From contig DATKVJ010000155.1 of NCBI GenBank assembly GCA_035530135.1, positions 1-64,000 on the forward strand: a stretch of 64,000 nt of DNA, written 5' to 3'. Shown here one piece after another: positions 1 to 10,201 of this stretch. Source of the DNA: CAIYYX01 sp035530135 (GTDB lineage: Bacteria; Pseudomonadota; Gammaproteobacteria; Burkholderiales; Rhodocyclaceae). Each line of letters begins with the position of its first letter. Position 1 is the first letter of the stretch. Under the pieces are notes generated by a model. The model made no database searches and was not told the origin of the DNA. It saw only the letters and a list, made by a program, of their open reading frames with translations. The position numbers were made by a program, and so were the translations under genes.

Positions 1-948
1 CTGCCGATGTTCCACTGCAACGGCTGGTGCTTTCCCTGGACCCTGGCCGCCATTTCCGGCACCAACGTCTGCCTGCGCCGGGTCGACCCGAAGCTGATCC
101 TGGACGCCATCCGCGTGCACAGGGTGACCCACTACTGCGGCGCGCCGATCGTTCATTCGCTGCTGGTCAATGCTCCTGCCGAGTGGCGCGCCGGCATCGA
201 CCACCAGGTCTCGGCCCTGGTCGCCGCCGCACCGCCGCCGGCCTCGGTGATCGAGGGGATGGAGAAGATCGGCTTCACCATCACCCACGTCTATGGCCTG
301 ACCGAAACCTACGGACCGGCCGCGGTGTGCGCCAAGCAGGACGAATGGGCGTCGCTGCCGATCGACCAGCGCACCGAGCGGAACGGTCGCCAGGGCGTGC
401 GCTACCACATGCAGGAGGGTGTGACGGTGATGGAACCGCAGACCATGCGACCGGTGCCCTGGGACGGCGAGACCATGGGCGAGATCATGTTCCGCGGCAA
501 CATCGTGATGAAGGGCTATCTGAAGAATCCGGCGGCGACCGAGGAGGCCTTCCGCGGCGGCTGGTACCATACCGGCGATCTGGCGGTGATGCAGCCCGAC
601 GGCTACATCAAGATCAGGGACCGCTCGAAGGACGTGATCATTTCCGGCGGCGAGAACATCTCCTCGGTCGAGGTCGAGGACACGCTCTACCGCCATCCGG
701 CGGTGATGGCGGCGGCGGTGGTGGCTGCGCCGGATGCGAAGTGGGGCGAGGTGCCTTGCGCCTTCATCGAGCTCAAGGAGGGCGCCGCGGCCACGGCGGA
801 GGAACTGCGCGAGTTCTGCCGCGGCCGGATGGCGCACTTCAAGGTGCCGAAGGCGTTCCTCTTCGAGTCGCTGCCCAAGACCTCGACCGGCAAGATCCAG
901 AAGTTCATCCTGCGCGAGCGGGCCAAGTCGGCCGCCGCCATCGAATAG
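1..948 (+). CDS. Acyl-CoA synthetase (AMP-binding), C-terminal part; start lies outside the window
   Basis: ATP-dependent fatty or aryl acid:CoA ligase of the ANL superfamily; only the last 315 residues are in the window and the frame is open from base 1. Visible motifs are the LPMFHCNGW segment near the start, the adenylate motif YGLTETYGP, the hinge WYHTGDLAV, the core A8 region DRSKDVIISGGENIS and the C-terminal catalytic lysine in TSTGKIQK. It ends 9 bases before a crotonase gene, so the two are probably co-transcribed for acyl-CoA activation and turnover. The substrate cannot be told from this part; the motif set resembles short/medium-chain fatty acid ligases. Confidence 0.93.
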   Translation: MPMFHCNGWCFPWTLAAISGTNVCLRRVDPKLILDAIRVHRVTHYCGAPIVHSLLVNAPAEWRAGIDHQVSALVAAAPPPASVIEGMEKIGFTITHVYGLTETYGPAAVCAKQDEWASLPIDQRTERNGRQGVRYHMQEGVTVMEPQTMRPVPWDGETMGEIMFRGNIVMKGYLKNPAATEEAFRGGWYHTGDLAVMQPDGYIKIRDRSKDVIISGGENISSVEVEDTLYRHPAVMAAAVVAAPDAKWGEVPCAFIELKEGAAATAEELREFCRGRMAHFKVPKAFLFESLPKTSTGKIQKFILRERAKSAAAIE

Positions 949-957
949 GAGAAGACA

Positions 958-1746
<789 letters not shown>

Positions 1747-1789
1747 TGCCGCGTAGCGGGTGCTAGTCGGATGCTGATCGGCGCCCCGG

Positions 1790-1807
1790 TTTTATCGCGA
1801 TTTTTAT
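1790..1807 (+). promoter_or_regulatory. Possible KdpE box upstream of the kdp operon
   Basis: Two TTTTAT hexamers, starting at 1790 and 1802 (12 bases apart, about one helical turn), lie in an AT-rich island in an otherwise GC-rich 141-base gap before the first kdp gene. OmpR-type regulators such as KdpE bind T-rich direct repeats spaced by about one turn. TATAAC at 1805-1810 could also serve as a -10 element. The assignment is inferred from position and composition. Confidence 0.3.
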
Positions 1808-1887
1808 AACGCGACCCCGAGTTTTTCCAGAATCTTTAAACCGTCCGGCCTAGCATGACGTCGTCAAAATCGTCATGGAGGCAGGCA

Positions 1888-1980
1888 ATGGATCTCATCT
1901 ATCTCGCAGGAATTCTCCTGTTATTCGGCCTGATGGTGGCGATGACCGCCGGCTGCGCCAGGCTGGGGGGCGGCAAATGA
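1888..1980 (+). CDS. Small 30-residue membrane peptide preceding kdpF
   Basis: A 30-codon reading frame with a good ribosome binding site (GGAGG at 1877-1881). It encodes one hydrophobic helix followed by a short GC-ARLGGGK tail. Its stop overlaps the kdpF start as ATGA, the same coupling used between kdpF and kdpA, which is the main evidence that it is translated. Short membrane peptides of this type precede kdpF in some other proteobacterial kdp operons, as far as I recall. Function unknown; it could stabilise or regulate the KdpFABC complex. Confidence 0.6.
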   Translation: MDLIYLAGILLLFGLMVAMTAGCARLGGGK

Positions 1981-2069
1981 GCGTCTTCCACATCGTCAGC
2001 GCCGTCGTCGCGGTTGGGCTGTTGATCTACCTGATCGCGGCCCTGCTCCATCCGGAGGACTTCTCATGA
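1977..2069 (+). CDS. kdpF: KdpF, small subunit of the K+-transporting ATPase
   Basis: 30 residues with a single transmembrane helix and the C-terminal signature LLHPEDF that is typical of KdpF (about 29 residues in E. coli). KdpF stabilises the KdpABC complex in the inner membrane. It overlaps the upstream small peptide gene and the downstream kdpA by 4 bases each (ATGA), so all three are translationally coupled. A longer in-frame reading starting at 1875 exists, but its extra N-terminus is not membrane-like, so the ATG at 1977 is preferred. Confidence 0.88.
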   Translation: MSVFHIVSAVVAVGLLIYLIAALLHPEDFS

Positions 2070-3874
2070 GCAGCCATGCCTGGCTCCTCCTGGGGCTTTA
2101 TCTCGTGATCCTGCTGTTGCTCGTCAAACCGCTCGGCTACTACATCGCCGAGGTGATGGAAGGGCGTCCGATGTTCGCGCAGCGCGTCGGCGGCGGGTTT
2201 GAATCCGTTCTGTATCGCCTTTGCGGCGTGAAGAAGGACGAAGAGATGGGCTGGCTGAATTACGCCTTCGCCATCCTGCTCTTCAACCTCCTCGGCGCCC
2301 TCGCCGTCTATGCCCTGCAGCGGCTGCAGCTCTGGCTGCCCTTGAATCCCCAGGCGATGGCCAACGTCAGCCCGGATTCGTCCTTCAACACCGCCGTCAG
2401 CTTCGCCAGCAACACCAACTGGCAGGGCTATGCCGGCGAATCGACGATGAGCTATCTGACCCAGATGCTGGGCCTGACGGTGCAGAACTTCCTTTCCGCC
2501 GCCACCGGCATCGTCGTTGTCATCGCATTGATCCGCGGCTTCAGTCGGCACACGGCCAAGACCGTCGGCAACGCCTGGGTCGATCTCACCCGCATCACGC
2601 TCTATGTGCTGCTGCCGCTGTCGCTGGTGGTTGCGGTTCTCCTGGTCAGCCAGGGCGCGATCCAGAACTTTGACGCCTACAAGGACGTGACGACGCTGCA
2701 GGCCACGAAATACGACGCGCCCAGGCTCGACGCCGTCGGACAGTCGATCAAAGACGAGAAGGGCAATGCGGTCATGGAGTCCGTCACGGCATCTACCCAG
2801 ACCCTGCCGATGGGGCCCGCCGCTTCGCAAATTGCGATCAAGATGCTCGGCACCAACGGCGGCGGCTTCTTCAACGTTAACTCGGCCCATCCCTTTGAAA
2901 ACCCGACGCCGCTCAGCAATTTCGTCGAAACGCTGGCGATCCTGCTCATCCCCGCCGCTCTCTGCTTCACGTTCGGCCAAATGGTTGGGGATCGACGCCA
3001 AGGCTGGGCGGTGCTGGCCGCCATGACCGTGCTATTCGTGGCAATGACCATCCCGGTCATGATGGCGGAACAGGGCGGCAATCCACTGTTGGCCAAGCTC
3101 GGCGTCGATCAGTCCGTCACCAGCTTGCAGCCCGGCGGCAACATGGAAGGTAAGGAAGCACGCTTTGGGCCAGCCGAATCCGCTCTCTGGGCATCGGCGA
3201 CCACGGCCGCCTCGAATGGCTCGGTCAACTCCATGCACGATTCCTACACTCCTATAGGCGGCTTCGTGACGATGTGGAACATGATGCTCGGTGAAGTGGT
3301 ATTCGGCGGCGTCGGCAGCGGTCTCTATGGCATGCTGGTGTTCGCCGTCATGGCGGTGTTCATTGCCGGCCTGATGATCGGCCGCACGCCGGAGTACCTG
3401 GGCAAGAAGATCGAGTCTTTTGAAATCAAGATGGTGTCCATCGCCATCCTGGTGACGCCGCTCCTGGTGCTGGCGGGGACCGCCATCGCCGTGATGGTTC
3501 CCGCCGGCATCGCCGGCATCAGTAACCCGGGGGCCCATGGCTACTCGGAAATCCTCTATGCCTTCACCTCGGCCGCCAACAACAACGGCAGCGCCTTCGC
3601 GGGCTTGTCGGCCAACACGCCCTTCTACAACGGCATGCTCGCCATCGCCATGTGGTTCGGCCGCTTCGGCGTCATCGTTCCGGTGCTGGCCCTGGCCGGC
3701 GCTCTTGCCGCCAAGAAGCGCATCGCCGTAAGCGGAGGCACCATGCCGACCCACGGCCCGCTGTTCATCGTGCTGCTGATCGGCACCGTCGTTCTGGTCG
3801 GCGCCCTGAACTACGTTCCCGCGCTAGCACTCGGACCGGTGGTGGAGCAGCTTGCGCTGCTCGCTTCCAAGTGA
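2066..3874 (+). CDS. kdpA: K+-transporting ATPase subunit A (channel-like subunit)
   Basis: 602 residues, polytopic inner-membrane protein of the SKT superfamily; it carries the K+ path of KdpFABC. Selectivity-filter type segments are visible, including TNGGGFFNVNSAHPFENP and NNNGSAFAGLSANTPFYNG. It is longer than the 557-residue E. coli protein, as is common in betaproteobacteria. Start ATG overlaps the kdpF stop. Unusually, 223 bases separate it from kdpB, whereas the other joints of this operon are overlapping or very short. Confidence 0.97.
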   Translation: MSSHAWLLLGLYLVILLLLVKPLGYYIAEVMEGRPMFAQRVGGGFESVLYRLCGVKKDEEMGWLNYAFAILLFNLLGALAVYALQRLQLWLPLNPQAMANVSPDSSFNTAVSFASNTNWQGYAGESTMSYLTQMLGLTVQNFLSAATGIVVVIALIRGFSRHTAKTVGNAWVDLTRITLYVLLPLSLVVAVLLVSQGAIQNFDAYKDVTTLQATKYDAPRLDAVGQSIKDEKGNAVMESVTASTQTLPMGPAASQIAIKMLGTNGGGFFNVNSAHPFENPTPLSNFVETLAILLIPAALCFTFGQMVGDRRQGWAVLAAMTVLFVAMTIPVMMAEQGGNPLLAKLGVDQSVTSLQPGGNMEGKEARFGPAESALWASATTAASNGSVNSMHDSYTPIGGFVTMWNMMLGEVVFGGVGSGLYGMLVFAVMAVFIAGLMIGRTPEYLGKKIESFEIKMVSIAILVTPLLVLAGTAIAVMVPAGIAGISNPGAHGYSEILYAFTSAANNNGSAFAGLSANTPFYNGMLAIAMWFGRFGVIVPVLALAGALAAKKRIAVSGGTMPTHGPLFIVLLIGTVVLVGALNYVPALALGPVVEQLALLASK

Positions 3875-4097
3875 GCGCCTTTCCCCCAACCCCCGTCCCA
3901 CGGCCGTCTTTGCACAGCCGGCCGGCTGCGGCGGCGCGGAGCAGTGCTCCGCGCAACCCCGCCTTCGCCCCGAGGAAGAGGGTGACGGTGCTTCGTCCCT
4001 TCGGGACTCCATGCACACATTGCCCTGCCTTGGGCTCCCCCAAGGGGACTTGCTTCCGGGCGCTGCCCGGCGGCGGGGCGAGCAACAGGAGAAACGC
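3875..4097. repeat. Palindrome-rich spacer between kdpA and kdpB, possible dispersed intergenic repeat
   Basis: This 223-base stretch interrupts an otherwise tightly packed operon. It contains an odd palindrome at 3934-3954 (arms GCGCGGAGCA and TGCTCCGCGC around one G), a GTCCC-TTC-GGGAC hairpin near 4000, and complementary CTTGG/CCAAG and GGGCGCTGCCCGGC stretches further on. The kdpB frame stays open back to 3852, but the encoded extension is not like any KdpB N-terminus. The hairpin series resembles REP/BIME-like intergenic elements of betaproteobacteria; whether it recurs in the genome cannot be judged from one window. Confidence 0.45.
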
Positions 4098-6176
4098 ATG
4101 ACGCACAAGAAACTTGCCATGTTCGACCCGGCGCTGGTGAGGCCGGCCATCGTCGATTCATTCCGGAAGCTGAATCCCACCGTCCAGTGGCGCAACCCGG
4201 TGATGTTCGTGGTCTATGTCGGCAGCATCCTGACCACGGCGCTCTGGGTGCAGTCCTTGGCCGGACAAGGCGAAGCCCGAGTGGCGGAAAGCTCGGGATT
4301 CACCCTCGCCGTTGCCCTCTGGCTGTGGTTCACGGTGCTCTTCGCCAACTTCGCCGAGGCGCTCGCCGAGGGCCGCAGCAAGGCCCAGGCGGCCTCGCTG
4401 CGCGGCATGAAGAAGGCGACCTTGGCCAAGAAGCTCAAGGGACCGCACGACACCACCCAGTGGGACACGGTGCCGGCCACCGATCTGCGCAAGAATGACG
4501 TCATCGTGGTGCATGCCAGCGACACCATCCCGGCCGACGGCGAGGTGATCGAAGGCGTGGCCTCGGTGGACGAATCGGCCATCACCGGCGAATCGGCCCC
4601 CGTGATCCGCGAAGCGGGCGGCGACTTCTCGGCCGTGACCGGCGGCACGCGCGTGCTCTCAGACTGGATCGTGGTCCGCGTCACGGTCAATCCCGGCGAG
4701 ACCTTCGTCGACCGCATGATCGCCATGGTCGAGAATGCGAAGCGCCAGAAGACGCCCAACGAGATCGCGCTGACCATCCTGCTGGTGGCGCTGACCATCG
4801 TCTTCCTGGTCGTGACCGTCACCCTGCTGCCCTACTCGATGTTCAGCGTTGCTATCGCCAAGGCCGGGACGCCGGTCTCCCTCACGGTGCTCATCGCCCT
4901 GCTGGTCTGCCTGATCCCGACGACGATCGCCGGATTGTTGTCCGCCATCGGCGTGGCAGGCATGAGCCGCATGATGCAGGCCAACGTCATCGCCACCTCG
5001 GGGCGAGCGGTCGAGGCCGCGGGCGACGTCGATGTGCTGCTGCTCGACAAGACCGGCACCATCACCCTGGGCAACCGCCAGGCATCAAGCTTCCTGCCCG
5101 CCGACGGCGTCACCGACGCCGAGCTGGCCAATGCCGCACAACTGGCGTCGCTCGCCGACGAGACGCCGGAAGGCCGCAGCATCATGGTCCTGGCCAAGCA
5201 GAAGTTCAAGCTGCGCGAGCGGGACATCGAATCTCTAGACGCCAAGTTCGTCCATTTCTCGGCCCACACCCGCATGAGCGGCATCGATGTCCATGGCAGC
5301 CAGATCCGCAAGGGCGCGTCCGACGCCATCCGCAAGCACGTGGAAGATCTCGGCGGCCGCTTCCCCGCGTCGGCGCTGGCTAACGTCGAAGATGTCGCCC
5401 GCCGCGGCAGCACGCCCCTGGTGGTGGCCGAGGGCACCCGCGTGCTCGGCGTCGTCGAGCTCAAGGACATCGTCAAGGGCGGCATCAAGGAGCGATTCGC
5501 CGAGCTGCGCAAGATGGGCATCAAGACCATCATGATCACCGGCGATAACCGCCTCACGGCCGCGGCCATCGCCGCCGAGGCCGGCGTTGATGACTTCCTC
5601 GCCGAGGCGACTCCCGAAGCAAAACTCGCATTGATCCGCCAGCATCAGGCCGAGGGGCGGCTGGTGGCCATGACCGGCGACGGCACCAACGACGCTCCGG
5701 CGCTCGCCCAGGCGGACGTCGCGGTCGCCATGAACACCGGCACCCAGGCCGCCAAGGAAGCCGGCAACATGGTCGACCTCGACTCCAACCCGACCAAGCT
5801 GATCGAGATCGTCGAGACCGGCAAGCAGATGCTGATGACGCGCGGCTCGCTGACGACCTTCAGCATCGCCAACGACGTCGCCAAGTATTTCGCCATCATT
5901 CCGGCGGCCTTCGTCAGCACCTATCCGCAGCTGGCGGCGCTCAACGTCATGGGGCTTTCCAGCCCCGCCTCGGCGATCCTGTCGGCAGTGATCTTCAACG
6001 CGCTGATCATCATGTTCCTGATCCCGCTGGCGCTCAAAGGCGTGAAGTACCAGCCGCTCGGCGCCGCCATACTGCTGCGCCGCAACCTGGCGGTCTATGG
6101 GCTGGGCGGCCTCATCGCGCCCTTCATCGGCATCAAGCTGATCGACATGCTGATCGCCGGCGCCGGCCTCGCCTGA
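4098..6176 (+). CDS. kdpB: K+-transporting P-type ATPase subunit B
   Basis: 692 residues; the catalytic, ATP-hydrolysing subunit of KdpFABC. The phosphorylated aspartate is D317 in DKTGT, and the actuator segment SAITGES and hinge MTGDGTNDAPALAQADV are present. Membrane segments flank these cytoplasmic domains. The ATG at 4098, preceded by AGGAG, gives the standard N-terminus MTHKKLAMFDPALVRPA. An in-frame extension back to 3852 was not used because it translates the upstream palindromic spacer. Confidence 0.97.
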   Translation: MTHKKLAMFDPALVRPAIVDSFRKLNPTVQWRNPVMFVVYVGSILTTALWVQSLAGQGEARVAESSGFTLAVALWLWFTVLFANFAEALAEGRSKAQAASLRGMKKATLAKKLKGPHDTTQWDTVPATDLRKNDVIVVHASDTIPADGEVIEGVASVDESAITGESAPVIREAGGDFSAVTGGTRVLSDWIVVRVTVNPGETFVDRMIAMVENAKRQKTPNEIALTILLVALTIVFLVVTVTLLPYSMFSVAIAKAGTPVSLTVLIALLVCLIPTTIAGLLSAIGVAGMSRMMQANVIATSGRAVEAAGDVDVLLLDKTGTITLGNRQASSFLPADGVTDAELANAAQLASLADETPEGRSIMVLAKQKFKLRERDIESLDAKFVHFSAHTRMSGIDVHGSQIRKGASDAIRKHVEDLGGRFPASALANVEDVARRGSTPLVVAEGTRVLGVVELKDIVKGGIKERFAELRKMGIKTIMITGDNRLTAAAIAAEAGVDDFLAEATPEAKLALIRQHQAEGRLVAMTGDGTNDAPALAQADVAVAMNTGTQAAKEAGNMVDLDSNPTKLIEIVETGKQMLMTRGSLTTFSIANDVAKYFAIIPAAFVSTYPQLAALNVMGLSSPASAILSAVIFNALIIMFLIPLALKGVKYQPLGAAILLRRNLAVYGLGGLIAPFIGIKLIDMLIAGAGLA

Positions 6177-6187
6177 AGGAACCCACC

Positions 6188-6775
6188 ATGAAGACACTAT
6201 TACGTCCCGCCATCACCCTGTTTTTGCTGCTCTCGGTCGTCACCGGCATCGTCTATCCCTTCATAGTGACGGGAATTTTGCAGGCGATTTTCCCCGGACG
6301 CGCCGCCGGCAGCCTGATCTTCAAGGACGGCAAGCCGGTCGGATCTAGCCTGATCGGCCAGAACTTCACCGAGCCGAAGTACTTCTGGGGCCGCCCCTCG
6401 GCCACCTCGCCGCAGCCCTACAACGGCCTTGCCTCGGGCGGATCGAACCTGGGGCCGCTGAACCCGGCGCTGGCCGATGCCGTCAAGGGGCGCATCGCTG
6501 CCCTCAAGGCGGCGGATCCCGACAACAAGCTGCCGATTCCGGCCGATCTGGTCGAGGCCTCGGGCAGCGGCCTCGACCCGGACATCAGCCCGGCAGCCGC
6601 CGCGTACCAGGTGGAGCGGGTTGCCCGTGCCCGTGGGCTCGAAGCCGAAACGGTCGCAGCCTTCGTCGCCAGATACACGGAAGGGCGCCAGTGGGGCCTC
6701 TTCGGCGAGCCCCGGGTCGATGTACTGGAATTGAATTTGGCGCTCGACGCGCGGGCAAGCCGAGCAGGACAATAG
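6188..6775 (+). CDS. kdpC: K+-transporting ATPase subunit C
   Basis: 195 residues, with one N-terminal transmembrane helix (about residues 7-30) and a periplasmic domain; it helps assemble KdpFABC and promotes ATP binding by KdpB. Family signatures GSSLIGQNFTEPKYFWGRPS, the LGPLNPALADAV stretch and a C-terminal LNLALDA are clear. It starts 11 bases after kdpB with an AGGAA ribosome binding site and lies 4 bases before kdpD. Confidence 0.96.
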   Translation: MKTLLRPAITLFLLLSVVTGIVYPFIVTGILQAIFPGRAAGSLIFKDGKPVGSSLIGQNFTEPKYFWGRPSATSPQPYNGLASGGSNLGPLNPALADAVKGRIAALKAADPDNKLPIPADLVEASGSGLDPDISPAAAAYQVERVARARGLEAETVAAFVARYTEGRQWGLFGEPRVDVLELNLALDARASRAGQ

Positions 6776-6779
6776 CTTC

Positions 6780-9491
6780 ATGAGCGACGAACGCCCGGAT
6801 CCCGACCAACTCCTCGACCGGATAAAGGAGGAGGAGAGCCGCGCCGCCCGCGGCAAGCTGAAGATCTTCTTCGGTGCCTCGGCCGGTGTCGGCAAGACCT
6901 ACGCCATGCTGTCGGCGGCGCGCCAGCAGGCGCAATTGGGCGTGGACGTGGTCGTCGGTGTGGTGGAGACCCACGGCAGGAAGGAGACGGAAGCCTTGGT
7001 GGAAGGCCTGGAGCGCCTGCCGCAGAAGGACGTCCCCTACCGCGACAAGCGGCTGCATGAATTCGACCTCGACCGTGCCCTGGCGCGCAAGCCGCAGCTG
7101 ATCCTGATGGACGAGTTGGCCCATTCCAACGTGCCGGGTTCGCGCCATCCGAAGCGCTGGCAGGACGTCGATGAATTGTTGGCCGCCGGCATCGACGTCT
7201 ATTCGACGATCAACGTCCAGCATTTGGAAGCCATCAACGATGTCGTCGGCGGCATCACCGGCGTCAGAGTGTGGGAGACGGTGCCCGATCACGTCTTCGA
7301 CGCCGCTGACGAGGTGGTCATCGTCGATCTGCCGCCGGATGAGCTGTTGCAGCGCCTGAAGGAAGGCAAGGTCTATCTTCCCCATCAGGCGGAACGCGCG
7401 GTCCAGAATTTTTTCCGCAAGGGCAACCTGATCGCGCTGCGCGAACTCGCCTTGCGGCGGACCGCAGACCGCGTCGACCACCAGATGCTCCAGTACCGGC
7501 GCGACCAGTCGGTGGCGCCGGTGTGGCAGACCCGGGAGTCGCTCTTGGCCTGCATCGGTCCCGGCGAGGGGGCAGATCGCATCATCCGCAGCGCCGCCCG
7601 CATCGCCGCCCGGCTCGACGTGCCGTGGCACGCGGTGTACATCGAAACGCCGGAGTTGCAGCGCCTGTCCGACCGCCAGCGCCAGCGCATCCTCAAGAAC
7701 ATGAGGCTGGCGCAGGAGATGGGAGCAGAGACCGCGACGCTCTCCGGCAGCGACGCCGTCGCGGCGGTGGTCGCCTACGCCCGCGATCACAACCTCTCCA
7801 GGGTGGTTGTCGGACGCGATCACGTGCGTGCCTGGCGGCCCTGGTACCGCTCGTTCGCCGATCGCGTCGGCAAGCGTGCGCCAGATCTGGACGTCATCCA
7901 GGTAGCGCGCGAGGAAGGACAGGTCCGCAAGCTACCCGATCAGGGTACCGACGAGTCGTGGCTTGAGCGCCTGAGGGCGCCCTGGCAGTCGTATGCGATG
8001 AGTGCCGCCATCTGCGGCCTCGCGATCGTGATCGCCATACCCCTGCATTCGGTGTTCGATCTCGCCAATATCGCCATGCTCTTCCTGCTGGCGGTACTGT
8101 TGGTCTCCGTCCGCTACGGACTCGGGCCCTCGGTCATGGCCTCCTTCCTCAGCGTCGCCGCCTTCGACTTCTTCTACGTTCCACCGCGCTTCACCTTCGC
8201 GGTCGCCGACGCGCAATACCTGATGACCTTCGCCGTCATGCTGGCGGTCGGCCTGATCACCGCCAAGCTCACGACGGACCTCAAGTACCAGGCCCGCGTC
8301 GCCAGCCGGCGCGAGCAGCGGGTGCGCGCCCTCTACGAAATGTCCCGCGACCTGTCGGGCGCCCTGATGCCGGAACAGATTGCCGAAATCAGCCAACGTT
8401 TTGCCGAAAGCGAATTCGGCGCCAAAACTGCCATCCTCTTGGCGGACGAAAATGACCATCTGGGAGATCCGGTCCCTGTGGCGGGGAGCAGCCCGTTGGT
8501 CGATGTCAGCATCGGCCAGTGGGCGTACGACCATGGGGCCGAGGCCGGTTGCGGCACCGATACGCTCGCGGGCAGCCCGATTCTCTATGTGCCCCTGAAG
8601 GCGCCAATGCGGATCCGTGGCGTGCTGGCGCTGGAGCCGAAGAATCCCCGCCGGCTGATGGCACCCGAGCAGCAGCGGCTGCTCGACACCTTCGCTCGGC
8701 TGATCGCCATCTCACTCGAACGAGTGCATTATGTGGATGTCGCCCAGTCCACCACCGTGCAGATGGAGTCGGAGCGCTTGCGCAACTCGCTGCTGTCGGC
8801 GATCTCGCACGATTTGCGCACGCCGCTCGCGGTCCTGGTCGGTTTGGCCGACTCGATGCCGCTGACGCAGCCAGCGCCGACGGGACAGCAACTCGAGATC
8901 GCGGTCTCGATGCGTGAGGAAGCCTTGCATATGAACTCGCTGGTCAACAACCTGCTCGACATGGCGCGTCTGCAGTCGGGCGCCGTCCGGCTCAACCGGC
9001 AATGGCAGCCGCTGGAGGAGGTCGTCGGCAGCGCCCTCAAGTCCGTTCGCTCGAACCTCGCCGATCACCGCGTCACGGTCGATCTGCCGGACGATTTGCC
9101 GCTGCTGGAACTGGATGCCGTGCTGATCGAGCGGGTGCTCTCCAACCTCTTGGAGAACGCGGCAAAATACACGCCTGGGGGCAGCACGATAGCGATCGGC
9201 GCCGCGCCGATCGGAGCAAACGTCGAGGTCTGGGTTGCGGATAACGGCTCCGGCCTGCCCGCCGGCAAGGAAGAAGAGATCTTCAAGAAATTCGAGCGTG
9301 GCCAGAAGGAGAGCGCGACCCCCGGCGTCGGCCTGGGACTGGCGATCTGCCGCACCATCGTCGAGGCGCACGGCGGTACCATATGGGCGGAGAACCGCCG
9401 CGATGGCGGCGCGCGTTTCGCCTTCTCGCTGCCGCGCGGTGATCCCCCCACCATCGACGATGCCGTCCGGCAGGAAGAAGATCCCAAGTGA
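6780..9491 (+). CDS. kdpD: Osmosensitive K+ channel sensor histidine kinase KdpD
   Basis: 903 residues. Order of domains: N-terminal KdpD domain with Walker A GASAGVGKT (residues 32-40), a universal-stress-protein-like domain (about 250-370), four closely spaced transmembrane helices (about 400-500), a GAF-like region, then HisKA with the phospho-accepting His677 in ISHDLRTPL and an HATPase_c domain (N box LLENAAKYTP, G boxes near the end). It senses K+ limitation or ionic stress and phosphorylates KdpE. Its stop overlaps the kdpE start (GTGA). The regulatory pair is in the same operon as the pump genes, giving autoregulation. Confidence 0.97.
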   Translation: MSDERPDPDQLLDRIKEEESRAARGKLKIFFGASAGVGKTYAMLSAARQQAQLGVDVVVGVVETHGRKETEALVEGLERLPQKDVPYRDKRLHEFDLDRALARKPQLILMDELAHSNVPGSRHPKRWQDVDELLAAGIDVYSTINVQHLEAINDVVGGITGVRVWETVPDHVFDAADEVVIVDLPPDELLQRLKEGKVYLPHQAERAVQNFFRKGNLIALRELALRRTADRVDHQMLQYRRDQSVAPVWQTRESLLACIGPGEGADRIIRSAARIAARLDVPWHAVYIETPELQRLSDRQRQRILKNMRLAQEMGAETATLSGSDAVAAVVAYARDHNLSRVVVGRDHVRAWRPWYRSFADRVGKRAPDLDVIQVAREEGQVRKLPDQGTDESWLERLRAPWQSYAMSAAICGLAIVIAIPLHSVFDLANIAMLFLLAVLLVSVRYGLGPSVMASFLSVAAFDFFYVPPRFTFAVADAQYLMTFAVMLAVGLITAKLTTDLKYQARVASRREQRVRALYEMSRDLSGALMPEQIAEISQRFAESEFGAKTAILLADENDHLGDPVPVAGSSPLVDVSIGQWAYDHGAEAGCGTDTLAGSPILYVPLKAPMRIRGVLALEPKNPRRLMAPEQQRLLDTFARLIAISLERVHYVDVAQSTTVQMESERLRNSLLSAISHDLRTPLAVLVGLADSMPLTQPAPTGQQLEIAVSMREEALHMNSLVNNLLDMARLQSGAVRLNRQWQPLEEVVGSALKSVRSNLADHRVTVDLPDDLPLLELDAVLIERVLSNLLENAAKYTPGGSTIAIGAAPIGANVEVWVADNGSGLPAGKEEEIFKKFERGQKESATPGVGLGLAICRTIVEAHGGTIWAENRRDGGARFAFSLPRGDPPTIDDAVRQEEDPK

Positions 9492-10180
9492 CTGAACCGG
9501 TGCCCGTGATCGTCGTCGTCGAGGACGAACCGAAGATCAGGCGCTTCGTCCGGATGTCGCTGGAGGCGGAAGGCTATCTGGTCTTTGAAGCCGAATCGGT
9601 TCGGCGCGCCCTGATCGAGGCCGGCACGCGCCACCCGGACATCGTGGTGCTCGACCTCGGTCTGCCCGACGCCGATGGCGTCGATTTCATCCGCGATCTG
9701 CGCACCTGGTCAGAAGTTCCGGTCATCGTGCTCTCGGCGCGCGCCACGGAAGCCGACAAGGTCGAGGCGCTGGACGCCGGCGCCGACGACTACCTGACCA
9801 AGCCCTTCGGCGCCGCGGAACTGCTGGCCCGGGTCCGCTCCCAGTTGCGCCGCCGCTCCCAGGTCGGCGGCGCTCCGAGCGCGGTCTTCGAGTTCGGCAA
9901 GGTCCGGATCGATCTGGGCAGGCGCAGCGTCGAACGGGACGGCAAACCGCTGCACCTGACGCCGATCGAATACCGCCTGCTGGCCTACTTGATCGGCCAC
10001 CCGGACCGGGTCCTGACCCATCGCCAGCTGGTCAGGAACGTCTGGGGACCGTCCCACGCCGAGGACAGCCACTACGTCCGCGTCTACATGGGCCACCTGC
10101 GCCGCAAGCTCGAAGACGATCCCTCGCAGCCGCAGCACATCGTGACCGAAGTCGGCGTCGGCTACCGTTTCGTTGCCTAG
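9488..10180 (+). CDS. kdpE: Response regulator KdpE
   Basis: 230 residues; OmpR/PhoB-type regulator that activates kdp transcription when phosphorylated by KdpD. The receiver domain has the phospho-acceptor Asp56 in VVLDLGLPDADG and the conserved lysine in LTKPFG; the C-terminal winged helix contains HLTPIEYRLL and the RKLEDDP segment. GTG start overlapping the kdpD stop. The gene ends 21 bases before the convergent tetR gene. Confidence 0.96.
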   Translation: MTEPVPVIVVVEDEPKIRRFVRMSLEAEGYLVFEAESVRRALIEAGTRHPDIVVLDLGLPDADGVDFIRDLRTWSEVPVIVLSARATEADKVEALDAGADDYLTKPFGAAELLARVRSQLRRRSQVGGAPSAVFEFGKVRIDLGRRSVERDGKPLHLTPIEYRLLAYLIGHPDRVLTHRQLVRNVWGPSHAEDSHYVRVYMGHLRRKLEDDPSQPQHIVTEVGVGYRFVA

Positions 10181-10201
10181 CGACGATTCGTTCGCCGGGC
10201 C

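Noticed and set aside
3852..4097. N-terminal extension of KdpB
   Set aside because: Open frame through the palindromic spacer; not KdpB-like, and the ATG at 4098 has a ribosome binding site.
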